From: Atherinomorus stipes
Lineage: Eukaryota; Chordata; Actinopteri; Atheriniformes; Atherinidae
Direction: 5' to 3'
Length of the DNA: 64,000 bases
Assembly (NCBI GenBank): GCA_023101725.1
Contig: JALJCO010007095.1
Coordinates: 62,001-126,000 of the forward strand
Part shown: positions 1 through 12,569 of the stretch, one piece after another
How positions within the stretch are numbered: the first letter of the stretch is position 1
How the letters are laid out: every line of letters starts with the position of its first letter
Notes under the pieces: model-generated
Told to the model about the DNA's origin: nothing
Databases searched by the model: none
What the model saw: only the letters and a program-made list of their open reading frames with translations
Translations under genes and position numbers: made by a program

Positions 1-64
1 ATCCAAGTAAACTTGGATAAATCTGAGTGTGCATGTGCAGAATGAGTGAACATGAGTTACTCAC

Positions 65-220
65 TCCAAGCCTTGTTTAAGTGCAGTGTAAACCTCCTCC
101 AGTCTTTTGGGTTGCGGTTCTCTGGAGCTGCTGCCTCCTTTGTGGCCTGACAGGTGAGGCTTCTTGGGCTTGGACTGAGGCTTCTTCTGCACTGCAGAGT
201 TCCCCATAAAGGAGTTACAC
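65..220 (-). CDS. ripor2: ripor2 exon (third in this model), conserved N-terminal segment
   Basis: Internal coding exon of 156 nt. The acceptor is ...gtgtgtgcag|GTGTAAC at 220/221 and the donor ...GGCTTGGA|gtgagt at 65/64. Its first base completes an Arg codon begun by the 4771-4891 exon, after which it reads [15 protein letters not shown] and ends [11 protein letters not shown], with the next codon split after two bases. This matches the family pattern ERRSRCNSF...EPQPKR.EEVY.ALK.GL of RIPOR2 (FAM65B); RIPOR1 and RIPOR3 differ more here. RIPOR2 is a cytoplasmic RhoA-binding protein that limits Rho signalling in cell polarity, muscle-cell fusion and hair-cell stereocilia (family knowledge). 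The exon holds the basic linker and the start of the conserved helical region. The acceptor has a UG-rich tract in place of a pyrimidine tract. The remaining exons must lie beyond base 1. Confidence 0.9.
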
Positions 221-3200
221 CTGCACACACGCACACAAACGCACACATAATGGCAAGAACAGTAGTTTATCCCACCAGGATGACGGCTTTGAGCAGACAA
301 AAACAGATTGTGCCTCGAATATTTTTTCTTAAAAGCCCGGAGCAGTGTGGAGAAAGGAGAAACATGTTGACCTTAACGCATAACTTGAAGGAAAAACCTC
401 CTCTTAAATATTTAGCCGCAATATTTCAGATGGTCTGGCCACCATCTGCTTGTACTAGCAGAGTGCTACATGTGATTTCTAGACCATTTCATAGCAAACT
501 GAACATGTCCATGGAGTAAGTGGAGAGGGCTCCTTAGGTTTGTTCAGACCAGTGCCTCATTCAAGCAGAACTGACACATTTAACAAATACATAATTCCAA
601 TACTGTCAGCATAACCTTGTCAAACACACACACAGATATGCAGCAAATAACTAACAGCACGACCCGAGTGGTGAACTTCCTCATCACTCACAGACGTGTG
701 TCAAATACCACGCATGTGCACGTATTTCTGCAAACATGTGCTTCCCCCATCCCTACTGTCTGCGCTTGACCTTTGCAAGGCTACTGTTCATCTTCCTCTG
801 GAGTGATCTTACAAACACACAAACTGAGACAACTAGGCTCCCGGCAGTCCGTGACATTCAAAGGTTCAGTCTCGTCTCGTTACGGTCCTCTTGCAACTCA
901 TCAAAAATAAGAAAAAAAAAAAGAGTGATTCAAAGGGAGGAAGTCAGCATGTGGTATAGTTCAGAGTTCAGTTGTAAAATCTTTATAGAAGGCAGTAAAA
1001 CGGGCTCTTTTAAATGGTAATATTCCATTCTTATCAGCTGATAATTAAGATTATTGTGATCAGTTAATTGTGATTTATAACGGCATCACAGTACAACAGA
1101 GAAATCCAAATAGTTGTCAATTTCTTTTATACACAAACTGTGCACATTTATGAACCTGCTATTTGTTCTCAATATCCCACTGATGTACTGTAGGGAATCA
1201 CAGACTGTGCAAGGTGGGGCCGATGATGTAAGTCTGGCCTCAAAATTGGTAGATTCAAAAGAACTAAAGAAACGTGTTTGTACTGTATATGCTGGGTATG
1301 TAGGGGTAAACAGGGCCCTAGATCTGGAAAAGATTAAACATCAAATATTTAATTCTTCCTGTGTCTAGCTTATTTAGCTTTTACTGGGTGTTGTGGCTAA
1401 ATTTGGCCGAGGTAATTTAGAGCTGACTGGATGTGAGCTGTCAGCACTGAGTGTCAGCCTATTAGCTACCATCAGAGCAGAGTTTAGTTGGTGTGGCTCT
1501 ACACAGGCACAATATCTTTTACTTAACTCCTTAAAAATGGCATAAAATACAATACCACTTGTTGGCTTGTTAGCCTTTTCAAGTCAGAAACTTTCATTAT
1601 CAAACCTCCACCAAAATCCAACCATTAAACCAATCAAATTTCTATTGGTGAGATTAAATGATTCTGCAGCCTGGGGCATTTTGTACATTTCACAATAGAC
1701 AACACCAATGGCATTCCTCTGACTGCAAACATAGCATGGTTTTTGAACTCGCATATTGGGGCGACTTGTTTGGCCAGGGCGAACTAACAAAGGAGAGAAA
1801 AGGAGGCACAATGAGAGCAACTTCCCTTCAGCCTTCTAAGACACGCTGCAATGATCATTTTCCTTTTCAAATCTGTTTTATACAAGTTAATAAATAAATA
1901 AGAAGGCTGCACAATTTCCCCAAAATTCATATTTTGATAAAAACTGGTCCAAACTATTTTTTAAATCACTCAGAAAGCATTTTAAACTGTAAGCTTCATT
2001 CCTATGTGTGATTAACGGAAAGGGCATATCTTTCCTGACTGCAGAGCCTTCTCTGAAGTCCCCATCTTATCACATTAATCCATTTTAGGTCACATTCATC
2101 TTACTAACTCATGCACATTTCAGCTTTTTAAAAGCATTACAGCTTTAGCTGACAAATGACATTTCTTCAGTTTTAATGAAATGATCCCAGAGTCATTTCA
2201 GGGACATGGCAACAACCAATTCAAGCTCTTGACAAGCTGAGACGTGCAACGCTTCACTGCAAGCCAGTGGCAGCAGCACAAGTTGAAGCTAAGCTGCCAC
2301 AAATGTAGGGCAACGCTGAATAAAAGCACTGCGTAGCCTTGGGGTCATGCAAGCTGTGGTGCATTAGGGTCTCTCGATAGAGACTCTCAGAAAAACTGAT
2401 GTATTCATGCCAACAATTCCACACAGGCTAATGATTGTAGTTTTGCCCCCCAGTTTGGGCACAAACTGCAAAGTCTGCAGCGTGTGAGCACGCATAAATG
2501 CACATAGAGCATGCACATGGGCACACACACACGCAAAGTCAGAGATGTGCATGCAGACTGTGACACACACTGGCGGGTTCAGAAGCCACATCTCTGCAGC
2601 TTTCCCCCTCACTCATGATCACAATCTAACTCGTCTGTCGCTGACAGTCGCCCACACACTCCAGTCATTCCAAGTAATTACACTATTCACTGTCTGAACA
2701 GAGAGGAAAAGAGGGCAACAGTTTCTTCAAATAGGTTCTCTCAGCAGGACCATGACCGCTGAAGACAACCAGGCGCCAACAACCAAACGTCAAAGATGGC
2801 AAGAGATATATTTGGGACATCAGTGTAAGCGGGCTTTGTCTGGAAACGGAGCTGTCATAGATGAGTCAAAGAGGAAGAAACAGATAAGACTTATCTCTCA
2901 AGACCTTTATTGATCTCTTTTTCTCACAGCCAGCTGTGGAAATGAATGAAAATTAATGGGACACTGAATTATCAGTGTGTCTTTGTCATAGAGCACTGAT
3001 ATCTCCTGAAAGATACAGCTCCCCTATTTTTTTTTTGCTATGACTCACTTAGAAATCATGAAGTCTAACTCCAAATTAGATACCAAACCTTGTGTCAAAA
3101 ATTCCTTGTGTCGGTGAGTAAGTCTGGATGTGAACTTGAATAAATTTGAGTTCTTTAAGGGACATTTCTGACAAATAAAAAAATGTAGGTGAGTGTAGGG

Positions 3201-4770
3201 AAAAGGTAAGAAGGTATACATGCAAGTAGGAAATATATACATGTACTACACCTCTTTTAAAAAATAAAAACAAAAAACAAAAAGGACACCTCGTACATTT
3301 TCTTCATTCCTGAAAAATGAAGATTTTACATCAAACTGAACAGTTAAATTAATATCAATTCTATGACTATATAGTTAAAGAAATGAGATACGGGAGGCAG
3401 AAAATAATTTTAGAAAAACAAAATCATTTCAATCTAAGATTTTTATCCTTTAAATCAACACTGAGCCTTTTCTGTTGCTGAAGCACCATTTAATAGTTGA
3501 CACTGTGTCCCAACCCGACTTCACACAGAGGAGATGAGCTATACACAGAATAAAGGCTTTCTCTTTAATACACAGTGATTTAAACAAGCCGCTTCCTGAT
3601 GCTGCGGTTAGACTTTGTTTTTTGCAGCAGCTGTGATGTTCACACAGCTCTTCATGAAGTTTACTGATAAACTTCCTCTCTTTCCAAACAGTTGCAGTGG
3701 CCTCCCCTCACAAGTTCCATGGTATTTGGGAATACTGTTCCCCTGTATTGGTGAACTAAAAAGATGCATGTAGTAAGAGATTGTCCGTTTTGCAAATACA
3801 ACACTTGCACCAAGTACGGTGGGTTGAAGAATTTGAGGTAAAAAGACTGAAAAATTAAGGACACGTTGTTTTTGTTGTTCTGGTTAATTAATAATTCTGA
3901 TGGAAACAGCCAATTTTCCGCTGTGTAATTTTGTTGAGACTGTGTTTGTTTTATTTTGATGAAAAAAAGGTACTGGATTGGCGATGACTAAACGTTTATT
4001 TTAAATCAGTTATTTATTTACACAAGGATCTTTTTTTTAAGAAATTATAATTTTCTTTTTCAAATTATGTCTGTATGAAAGAATTTGTGCTCATTTAAAT
4101 ATAGTTTGATTAAAAAGGTTAAAATACTTTAGAAATGTTCAGTTTTTATTGTGCATTTTTCTATGATGCTCTGGCTTTACAAAGAGAAAATAAATGAAAA
4201 AAATAACCTGTATTGCCAAATGGTAATTTACACATATTATTATTATTTCTAATCAATGTTGTGGCCAAGAATTTCCCAACCAGTCCAGAATCTGCCTTGT
4301 TATCATAAAAACAACTATTTATAATAAGCATGAGCTCCATTTTTTGACACCACGTAAAACCACTGAAACTACTTTAATTTTTAAATATGTAACAAAGATT
4401 TTATTTTCTGGATTGTTACCATGATACAAAATGAACAGGACAAACCGCAGCTGAAAATCATGTGATGGGGATGCAGAAATGTCTTCAACACAAAAATATC
4501 AGCTGATATTAAAACCTCCTGTTTTGATCTGTTCAAGCCTAATCCATCACTAATTTTTAAAATCTTACATATTAATAAAGCAAAAATAATCAATGCATTT
4601 TTCTAAGAGCTCGCCCTCAAAATTGATGTGACACTTGATGATGAAATACGACAAGCTCAGTGAGTGAGTTTTAGAAGACATTCTTTCAGTCACCACTTGA
4701 CCTACATTGTTATTCTAAAAAATGAATAACTTAAATCGATGACAGATAAACTGCTCAAAGCTTTGCTTAC
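221..4770 (-). other. ripor2 intron between the two clear exons
   Basis: Bounded by gtaagc (minus strand, at 4770) and gtgtgtgcag (ending at 221). It holds short CA-rich runs (600-640, 2520-2560) and AT-rich low-complexity stretches (3900-4260). The short frames in it lack coding character. No transposon with recognisable ends was seen. Confidence 0.8.
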
Positions 4771-4891
4771 CGTGAGCGCCGTTCCTGTAGTGTGCTGAAG
4801 CCTGCGAAGGACTGACTCCGTATTATGCCATTGGGCCCACCAGGGGAGTGCGTGCCAGCCGCCATGATCTCCGGGACTCGAGACGACACTC
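4771..4891 (-). CDS. ripor2: ripor2 exon (second in this model) with a start codon
   Basis: Exon of 121 nt, acceptor cttctcctctag|GAGTGTC at 4891/4892 and donor GGCGCTCACG|gtaagc at 4771/4770. An ATG at 4865-4863 in strong Kozak context (A at -3, G at +4) opens [15 protein letters not shown], then RSQSFAGF and LQERRS, ending with CG of a split Arg codon that the 65-220 exon completes. [17 protein letters not shown] is a hallmark of the RIPOR2 N-terminus. RSQSF and RCNSF look like basophilic-kinase/14-3-3-type sites (inference). The 26 nt upstream of the ATG are open in the same frame (GVSSRVPEI with an upstream exon), so this exon can either start translation or be internal, depending on the first exon used. 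Confidence 0.9.
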
Positions 4892-7569
4892 CTAGAGGAG
4901 AAGCAGACACACAAATCCACGTTAATCTAATAAAAATGGCAACATCTGGGCAACAAGAGAAGGCTTTAGGATGAGGGTCAATAATGAAACGCAGCACAAT
5001 GAAACCATGTCATGAACTTCAGTCACACCAAGTCAATCAGCAGCAAGGGTAACTGGAGTGTACTGAACATTGTGCAATGCAGCACAGAGAAGGCGATGTT
5101 GGTGATGCTCACCATGTGCGATGTGGATGAGCAGCATTCAGAGCCTGTGCTAACACGTCTCGACTCCTCTGGCCTATTTGTCACCACTCAGCTGCAAGCA
5201 TACCTCAACTGTTACAGGTCCTGCTCAGACAGGTGTCACAATACAAGATACGCCAAGAGCATTTTACACCTGAACTAAGAGCTCCACTTTTGAAGAAATG
5301 CAGTTCAGACTGACATCTGTTTACAAACCATAAGCAACTGACACAGACATTGCTTTAAAGGCATTTTTCCTCCATTAAAGAAGTACTCACAAGTGTAAAG
5401 TACCCACAAAAGTCAATCCAGACAGTCCTGTGGCTGAATTATCTGAAAAGCTAATCTTACAGTGAAGGCATCTATTATCACTGTGCCTATATTTACCATC
5501 AGCAGCCTGTCAGATTTCACCCTTTTCTTAAGCTGAGGATGAGGCATGCAACATGACTCACGTGGACACTTGGGGAGCGAGCTGAAAATAGACAAAGAAA
5601 CGTCCAAATATAGCCGTCAGATAATAATGAAGCAGAGATCAAGTGCCCAGAGAGAGGAATCTACTGAGATAACTGAATCATGACTTCAACTGGGAAGATG
5701 TGTCTGAGTCTAGTTATGGAGCTGCTGGAAGTAGGTGGACATGTAAGCTCAAAGGGCTGTTTGGAGAAGAACCACAAATAAATGTTTAATGGCAATGTTG
5801 CTAAGTCAAAGAAACTAACGGCAAGTTTTCATCCTTAAGGTCATGAATTTTACATTTTATTGACAACTCAGAGGTCATCGTTCAAGTGCAGCTAGACAGT
5901 GCAGCAGGGAGAACAATGCATACAAGCTATTCAACAGCAGGACAGTCTTCTGTCGTAGGTGACAGCAGCACTTCTGTTTAAAAAGCCCAGAGAGAGCCTT
6001 GCCTGTACAAAAACCAAACTCATGAAGAAGACCTATTAATGATAAATCCATTAGAATATCTCATGTAATAAGTATAATTATACTTTAGGTCACAACAATT
6101 AAGAAAACTTGTAAGATATCTTAAATGTAAAAGTATGTTTTGTAGTTTTGAAATAATTTTCGGGACAAAAGCAATCACTGGATAATATGCTAGAAATTCT
6201 GTTGCAGCATGCATTGGTGAAAATGATGTATAAAATTTGCAGAAAAGCACCACAATACATTTTCAAAATGTACAGCGATCGGTTTAATAGACAGGAGTGC
6301 AAGCCCAAAGGAGGCTGATTGATTCTTTTTATATAACTTTACTGCAAAATGCAGACTTATATTATGACAGTAACTACCTTGTCTGAACTTCTGGCTGCTC
6401 TGAAGCCATTTAAATACAACACAAGTCCAAATTTGATCAACAATCACTTGTGAGCTTTGGTGATAATGTGTTTCTGTAAACTTAATGCAGGGTAGAAGAG
6501 GATTTATATATAAATTCACAACGACATGGTTTATAAAAGGAAAACCATGGTGAAAACAGATGGGCCTGAAGTAAAAGCCACGAGCAATTTGTCAAATCAG
6601 ATTATGCTCAGCTAAACATGCCAGAGAATCAGCCCTTAGTCCGGACACAAACTACATAAATCACCTCACAGCGTTACCAGTTAAACCCCTTTGCAAACGA
6701 TGCAATGAGAAAACCATTTGACTTTTCAGGCTGTTTGTGGAGCTTAGTGTTTGGACACACAGTTTTCTCCTCTTTCTTTACTGTAGGTCTCCGGAAGACA
6801 GACAGACCACCCTTGAGAAGGAGGCAGGACACACACACACAAACACACACACACACATCTCTTTCCACAACACTACAAGTGATTGAGCCGGCAACCTGAT
6901 ATCATTTCTCTTCGTCTGCACTGCGGGGACACCGAGAAGAACACAAAGACCAGACACGGGGCTCAGGAAAGACTAGATCCTTGTTTTGCGGTGGGCAAAC
7001 AAAGGACTTGGGACTGATACTGTTCTGGCTATTTATAGTAGCTGGATCACTTGAACACTGGGGACCTGAATGGCTGTGACTCATCAAATGAACCATCATG
7101 ATCAGCAATTGTACAGGTGTTGTATCTTGAAGAGCAGGCTGGTTGTTTGGTCAGAGAGAGCTAAAAGTTCATTTGTTTCCTTCCTCAGACAAATGTTTTA
7201 TCTATGAGAAAGCAGAAGCTTTTTATATCAAACAGTGGGAGAAACTAAACTGCAGGTGAAACACGATTCATGCTCTGTCTAAACTAAATGCCACATGTTT
7301 AAGGACTTTCTCTGTCAACGCAACTGTGCAATTTGCCAGCTGTGAGGGCGACAGGCAAAAGCAAGGAATGAAAACGTTTTTTCTAAACTGATGCATTTAC
7401 AACAATGACATCATAATGCAAGACTGAAGTGTCTTCCTTTTGTATTCTTTAACCACATCTAAAGCTACCAATACTGCTTTTTGGGGGACAATCCACTGCA
7501 ATTGTTCTATTTGTAAGAAAGAGTTAAAGCACATAAAGACAGATTGAATAATCTTCAAGTTTAAAGTTG
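4892..7569 (-). other. 3' part of ripor2 intron 1, mostly unique
   Basis: No coding sequence is supported. A (CA)n tract occurs at about 6828-6861. The rest is AT-rich intron-like DNA without clear inverted termini. Confidence 0.55.
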
Positions 7570-8080
7570 TGACCAAGGGGCTATATGCACAACTCCACTG
7601 TTTCCTGTCTTTCATTACTGATAGGGATGCACGATGTAATCGGCCCCCTATCGGTATCGGCCTATATCGGCCTTAAAACTGAATATCGGACATCGGCCAC
7701 AGCACCGATAATTAAACGATCAGCCCGCTGCTTCTAAAACCTAAACACTCCCCCCCCCTATTTTTCAAAGTGTCGGAAACAGATAACAAAACTGCCATTT
7801 GCAATGACTGCTTATTTTTTTCCAGCTTTAATATCGGTATTGATATCGGTTATCAGCCACAAGTTTTAAAATATCGGCATATCGGCCAAAATTCCAATAT
7901 CGTGCATCGCTAATTACTGAGCAAACTGATTCATCCAGGTGTGTCTGACCACTGTTGTCATGGATACTGAGGTCAGTCACACCTGGATTAATCAATTTTT
8001 CCAGTACTGAAAGACAGGAAACAAATATGCTGGCTTAAGTTCAGGAAGTAGTGGAGTTGTGCATATTACCCAGTGAGGTA
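7570..8080. mobile_element. palindromic foldback element, interrupted by a hAT MITE
   Basis: Left arm from the atatgcacaactccact block near 7583, and right arm ending with the matching agtggagttgtgcatat block near 8066, are reverse complements. Both contain tttcctgtcttt / aaagacaggaaa and a central pair GGTGTGTCTGACC / GGTCAGTCACACC around 7937-7983. The left arm lacks about 27 nt present in the right arm. The hAT MITE at 7622-7912 sits inside the left arm, so this element is older. Outer limits are approximate and the family is not identified. Confidence 0.65.
7622..7912. mobile_element. hAT-type MITE with perfect 8-bp target duplication
   Basis: Begins TAGGGATGCACGAT and ends ATCGTGCATCGCTA, imperfect inverted repeats. 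Flanked by identical ATTACTGA at 7614-7621 and 7913-7920. The 291-bp interior is made of repeated atcgg motifs and has no coding capacity. An 8-bp duplication with TAGGG-type ends fits the hAT superfamily. Confidence 0.88.
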
Positions 8081-8230
8081 AAAGAATAAACAACTAAACC
8101 AAACACCCAAAGTCATCTTCTAATGTTCTCATTTTTTCCAGTCGAGCGACCCTCTAAGCTCTGAAGTATAAAGGTTACCAGCAAGCTTGTCAGATTACAT
8201 ACTGTATGTAGTCATGATTTTATGATACAG

Positions 8231-8675
8231 GGGCGGCTGTAGCTCAGGTGGAAGAGCAGTCGTCTTTTAACCGGAGGGTCGGGGGATCGATTCCAGGCTT
8301 GCCAAAGTGTCCTTGGGCAAGACACTGAACTCCAAGTTGCCTCCCGATGTGCCTATCGGGGTTTGAATGTGCGTGACTGGGTGAATGTAGTATGTAGTGT
8401 AAAGCGCTTTGAGCGGTTAGTATGACTGGAAAATGTATGAGTATGAGTGGTTCACTCCTAGGTGAACCACTGTGGACCCCTGAGCAAGGTCCCCAACCCC
8501 CACCAACTGCTCCCCAGGCGCTTTAAGTAGCAGCCCACTGCTCTCTGATACTTACAGTACAGAGATGAGTAAAATGCAGAGCCCTAATTTCCCCTCGGGG
8601 ATCTTACCAGTATATTAAAAAAAAGAAAGCAAAAAAAAAAAGCACTATATAAGTACAGTCCATTTACCATTCACC
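8231..8675 (+). mobile_element. tRNA-derived SINE with an internal second SINE-like fragment
   Basis: The head is tRNA-like, with an A-box-like tagctcaggtgg near 8241 and a B-box-like gggatcgattcc near 8283, followed by the common fish repeat body (ccttgggcaagacactgaac, gtgtaaagcgctttgagcgg). The end is agcactatataagtacagtccatttaccattcacc-like. Between about 8448 and 8640 lies foreign sequence: a hairpin, then a fragment containing ctgagcaaggtcc and aatttcccctcgggg, typical of another fish SINE, then an A-rich run. It is not a functional tRNA gene because the acceptor stem does not close. Confidence 0.7.
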
Positions 8676-8690
8676 ATATGATTCTATTAA

Positions 8691-11600
8691 GAGGCGGTCA
8701 TATCTTGCATTACATTACTGATCTGGCCTAACCACAACTCACAACTGAGATCAGCAATTTACTCAGAAACATTTGGGCCCATTTTGATCTCTTGGTGTTG
8801 GATAACAGATTTTTGGCTCTCCATGTTGGTCTCTCACTTTCTGACTCACTCACCTAAAAGAAGAGCAGTGGGTGGGAAATGATGGTACATCTTGTTACCT
8901 AATGCTCTCTGAGTAATAAGAGAACATGTTGGCCATTGTTCTGAGTACTTCAGTCATTTCCTTTAGGTCTCCTGCAAGTATCTTTACAAGTAACAAAATG
9001 ATGGACACTTTAAACCAATCATTGCACACAATCATGCAGGATCCCAAGTGAATTGATTTAAAGACCCATGTGTACTCCGATGTTCCAATATGGTGCACAC
9101 TGCTCATGATGAGTACTCAGGGGGATATTTTTTACCCTTTTTATTGTTAGATGTGAAAGAACAGTACACACTCAACTCAAACAAGACAGAAAGCTTCATT
9201 TTTACATTCTGTGCTCACTGAAAATCCAACACTGACAGGAAGGTGGAGTTGTGTTTGCCCTGAATTTATTTTAAGGGACTCGCCCAGTCGCTGCTGGATA
9301 AATGTGCCACTTCATAAAAGGATAATCATCTTTCCCCCAGAAAAAAGCTAGTATCTGCATTTCAAACATAACTCACCATGTGATGTGAGCACATCTGCCG
9401 CATGTATTGGGAGGTGAAACAATAATCAAATGTTATAAATCAGCAGCTTGATTACTTTAAGTGCTTTTGGAACAAAAATGAATTTGATAGTCCTCTCCAT
9501 ATAATATGATAAACTACAGATGTGAAGCAAACAACTTTGGGTGTTAAAACTAGCTATTCTAATTAGAAACGTGTTCCTTGCAGCAGAGAGTTGGTGTGCA
9601 CAATGTGTTTAATGCTCACACTCATGGCAAAGTTCCTGGATTTTCCCTTCAAACCATTCCCAGCTTTAGTAAACCCTTTCAAGACATTCAAATCCATGTT
9701 TCCACGTGGATTAAGACACACATACACACCTGCACAAAGGAAGTGAGTTCAACCACTGAATCATGAAAACTTTCCCCTCTGCACCTCTTAGTGTCACTGC
9801 TCATCTAAGTCTAAAGAGCCTTTCAGAGCGAGAACAAAAATACCACACTAGCACTGTGTTCTGGTTCAGAGCCAACCGTTCCCCATGTTGAATACAGCTG
9901 CCAGCCGGTCCACTCACTGGTCTTTTATATCCACCTTAAATGCCCCTGAGTGGGGTATGTGTGGCTTTTGGGTTGTTGTTTTTTTCTTCCCAATTTGTGA
10001 CAATCAAATAGATCAGTATGCTGAGCTGAAGCAAATGACATCTGAGCAATTAGAAAATGGGAGGAGGCAGGAGACACCTGGTATAACATCAATTTGCTGT
10101 TAGCTCTACAAGGTCCATGTGCGTTGATGCATTAGTCCCAGCCCTGACTATGTGTGTACTTGCACACGCACACTGAGTGATAGGATAAATGAGGAATAAC
10201 CAGAAGAATGAGGGATGAACGGCTGTCTGCAGGTAAAGACAACTCTCCTTTCATATTTGAGAGATTCTAAAAGAGATGACTCAGCAAGTTGATTTCTCCA
10301 AACTATTCTCCCAAAGAGGTCCTTTCTTCAGTGGCAGTATGAATTGCTTTTTATTCATATTCTTTTCACCAGCTTCCCATCTTTCACAACTTCTTGCCTT
10401 GGGTGTCTGATTTTCTTTTTATGAATGTACAGTACAGTCCAAGAGTAATTGATCAATGACAACGTTTTCAAAAACCTGCCTCTTGGAGTACTTGGAATCA
10501 CAGAGTTTAAAAATTCAATATTTGGTCATTACGGAGCTTTTAAGTCACTAGTCTTGATCACTTTAACCCCTGTAAGAAAAGAGAGCATAATAACTGCATG
10601 ATTAACTTACTAAAGAATTTTAGGAAAATGTCTGCACTTCAGTGACATTGACTGCCTTATTTGGTAGCCGTTTAAGATAGTAAAACTTGCAAAAGGTTTG
10701 TTTATACTCTACTTATGGACGTGAGTGTACTAGGACTGCAAAACGCGAGTTAGTTATTTCTTCCAAAAAGGAACACCAGAGCTGTAAACCCGATCAGAAG
10801 TCTGTAGACGCAGCAATCACAGCACAGTAGAGATATAAAACTCACATGACAATCAATGAGATGAACAGACAACAACCCAATTTCTGTGTGTATACAAACA
10901 AATCCTGCTGCGTCACTAAATGATTCACTCTAAGGATCAGGTTAATTGTCTGAGATTTGTTTTTTAAAAAATCTGCTGTTAAAAATTACAACACAAAACA
11001 GATACTTAAATTTTGCCGACAGGTCCAAGTTTACTCTCCTCACAAAAACATCAGAACTCATGTTTAGCTCTTGAATAATTCCTCAAGCTGCATGTGTGCA
11101 TTTCCAAATGTGCACAAGTGTGTATTAATGTGGGGAAAAAAGGGGGGGGGGGCAAAAGTTCAGCGTCAGCCCACAGTGCATGTTAACAAGTGAAGCCTAA
11201 TTCTTAATGCCTGTATAAATTAGCCTCACCATGGCAACAGCAGACAAAATGGGATGAAGAGTGTTACGTAAAACAACTCTTATGAGCCAACTGCCGAGAA
11301 GTAGGACGCACACACACACACACTCCTATTGCAGGGCTATGGCTTTAAAGCACCAAACATTCATTTGCAAAAGTTTTTTTTTTTTGCATTTGCATTTGCT
11401 CTATGGATGCAGAAATGAATGTGTCCAAGAAATCATTTTAAGCTTAAATGTGGCAATTTTCTGTCAGCTTTTATTTTGATGTTGTGAGTTACAGCACATG
11501 AGGGTAAGAAGCAGGAGGAGATTAAATAATAAAACGAGGGATAACTGATGCTAATGGAAGGTGTCTTGCAAAGCAGGAGAAAGTTAAGAAAATAATAAAA

Positions 11601-12561
11601 TCGAAGAATGAAAAGACAAAAAATAGATAACTAAAAACTAAATCTAGCTCTTTTGGAACAGAGCAAGCCCAAGAGATTAGAGTGATAGAGTGATGACGAT
11701 ATAGCCTCTCTGTATTACTGGGAAAGAGTAATGTGTTCCAACACAGCCAAAGAGTTGCAATAACATGCCTGAAAGCTGCTCGGTTATTCAAGAGTATATG
11801 TTTACATGAACTGGTGCAGAGAAAAAGTTGTCTGCTGAAGAAACCAACCTGAGATAAAACTAGCTTCAGCCCTGGGCCAATGCATCCAGCATCATTTCTT
11901 TCCATCACAGTAATTCTACTCTTATACATAAACTGAAAACACAAGTGTGTGATGCTAAAAAGTACATTTAGGTCAGTCAAGAACAATAGTTCTTAATAGA
12001 AACCACTAACATGGCATTCTCAAAATCCTGCAAACTTTCTTCTGTGGTTGGAGCCTTTGTTCATCTTCACTTAAAAAGGCTCCTCAAAAGCTGCTTCATC
12101 TGATGGCACGGAGCACGAAAATATATGAGGTGGAGATAGAACACCTTTAATAATAAGGATGATTGAGTGAGTTCGGTTTTCACTGACCAACACTGAACAA
12201 AAATCAAACTGGGAAAAAGTAGAGAAGGATTTCTTTTCTACAGCAAACAGTAAACAAACCAAAATTAATCATGCAACAATAATCTATGAAGGGAAAGGCA
12301 GGCAATTTAAGCATGGAGCTTACAAATCCCTGCTATAAAAAAACCAGTAAACACATAGTTACGATGGAACATCTTTCAGTTAATGGGTCAGAAATTACCC
12401 CCAAAGACCAAAGCAAGGCTCAAAGATGGGTCATGGACTAAAAACACTCATGGAGGCAGAGCAGAGTAAATGGAAAAGATGGCTCCTCAGACATCCAGCA
12501 TTGCTTTTTGGACTGGTGTTCTCAAAACTTTGAAGTTGGCACTTTGGATATTACAGTCTTG
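8691..12561 (-). other. intron 1 segment without recognised elements
   Basis: AT-rich DNA with a G11 run at 11142-11152 and a short (CA)n near 11309. The 154-codon minus-strand frame at 11522-11986 is hydrophobic and compositionally intron-like, with no recognised domain. Confidence 0.5.
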
Positions 12562-12569
12562 GTCTGACT

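Noticed and set aside
154..519. 121-codon plus-strand frame over the ripor2 exon
   Set aside because: Antisense shadow of the 65-220 exon; no domain and no splice-consistent context.
8231..8302. tRNA gene
   Set aside because: It has A- and B-box-like motifs but the acceptor stem does not pair, and it is fused to a SINE body.
11522..11986. 154-codon minus-strand gene
   Set aside because: Phe/Leu/Ser-rich translation of AT-rich intron, no recognisable family, no splice or promoter support.
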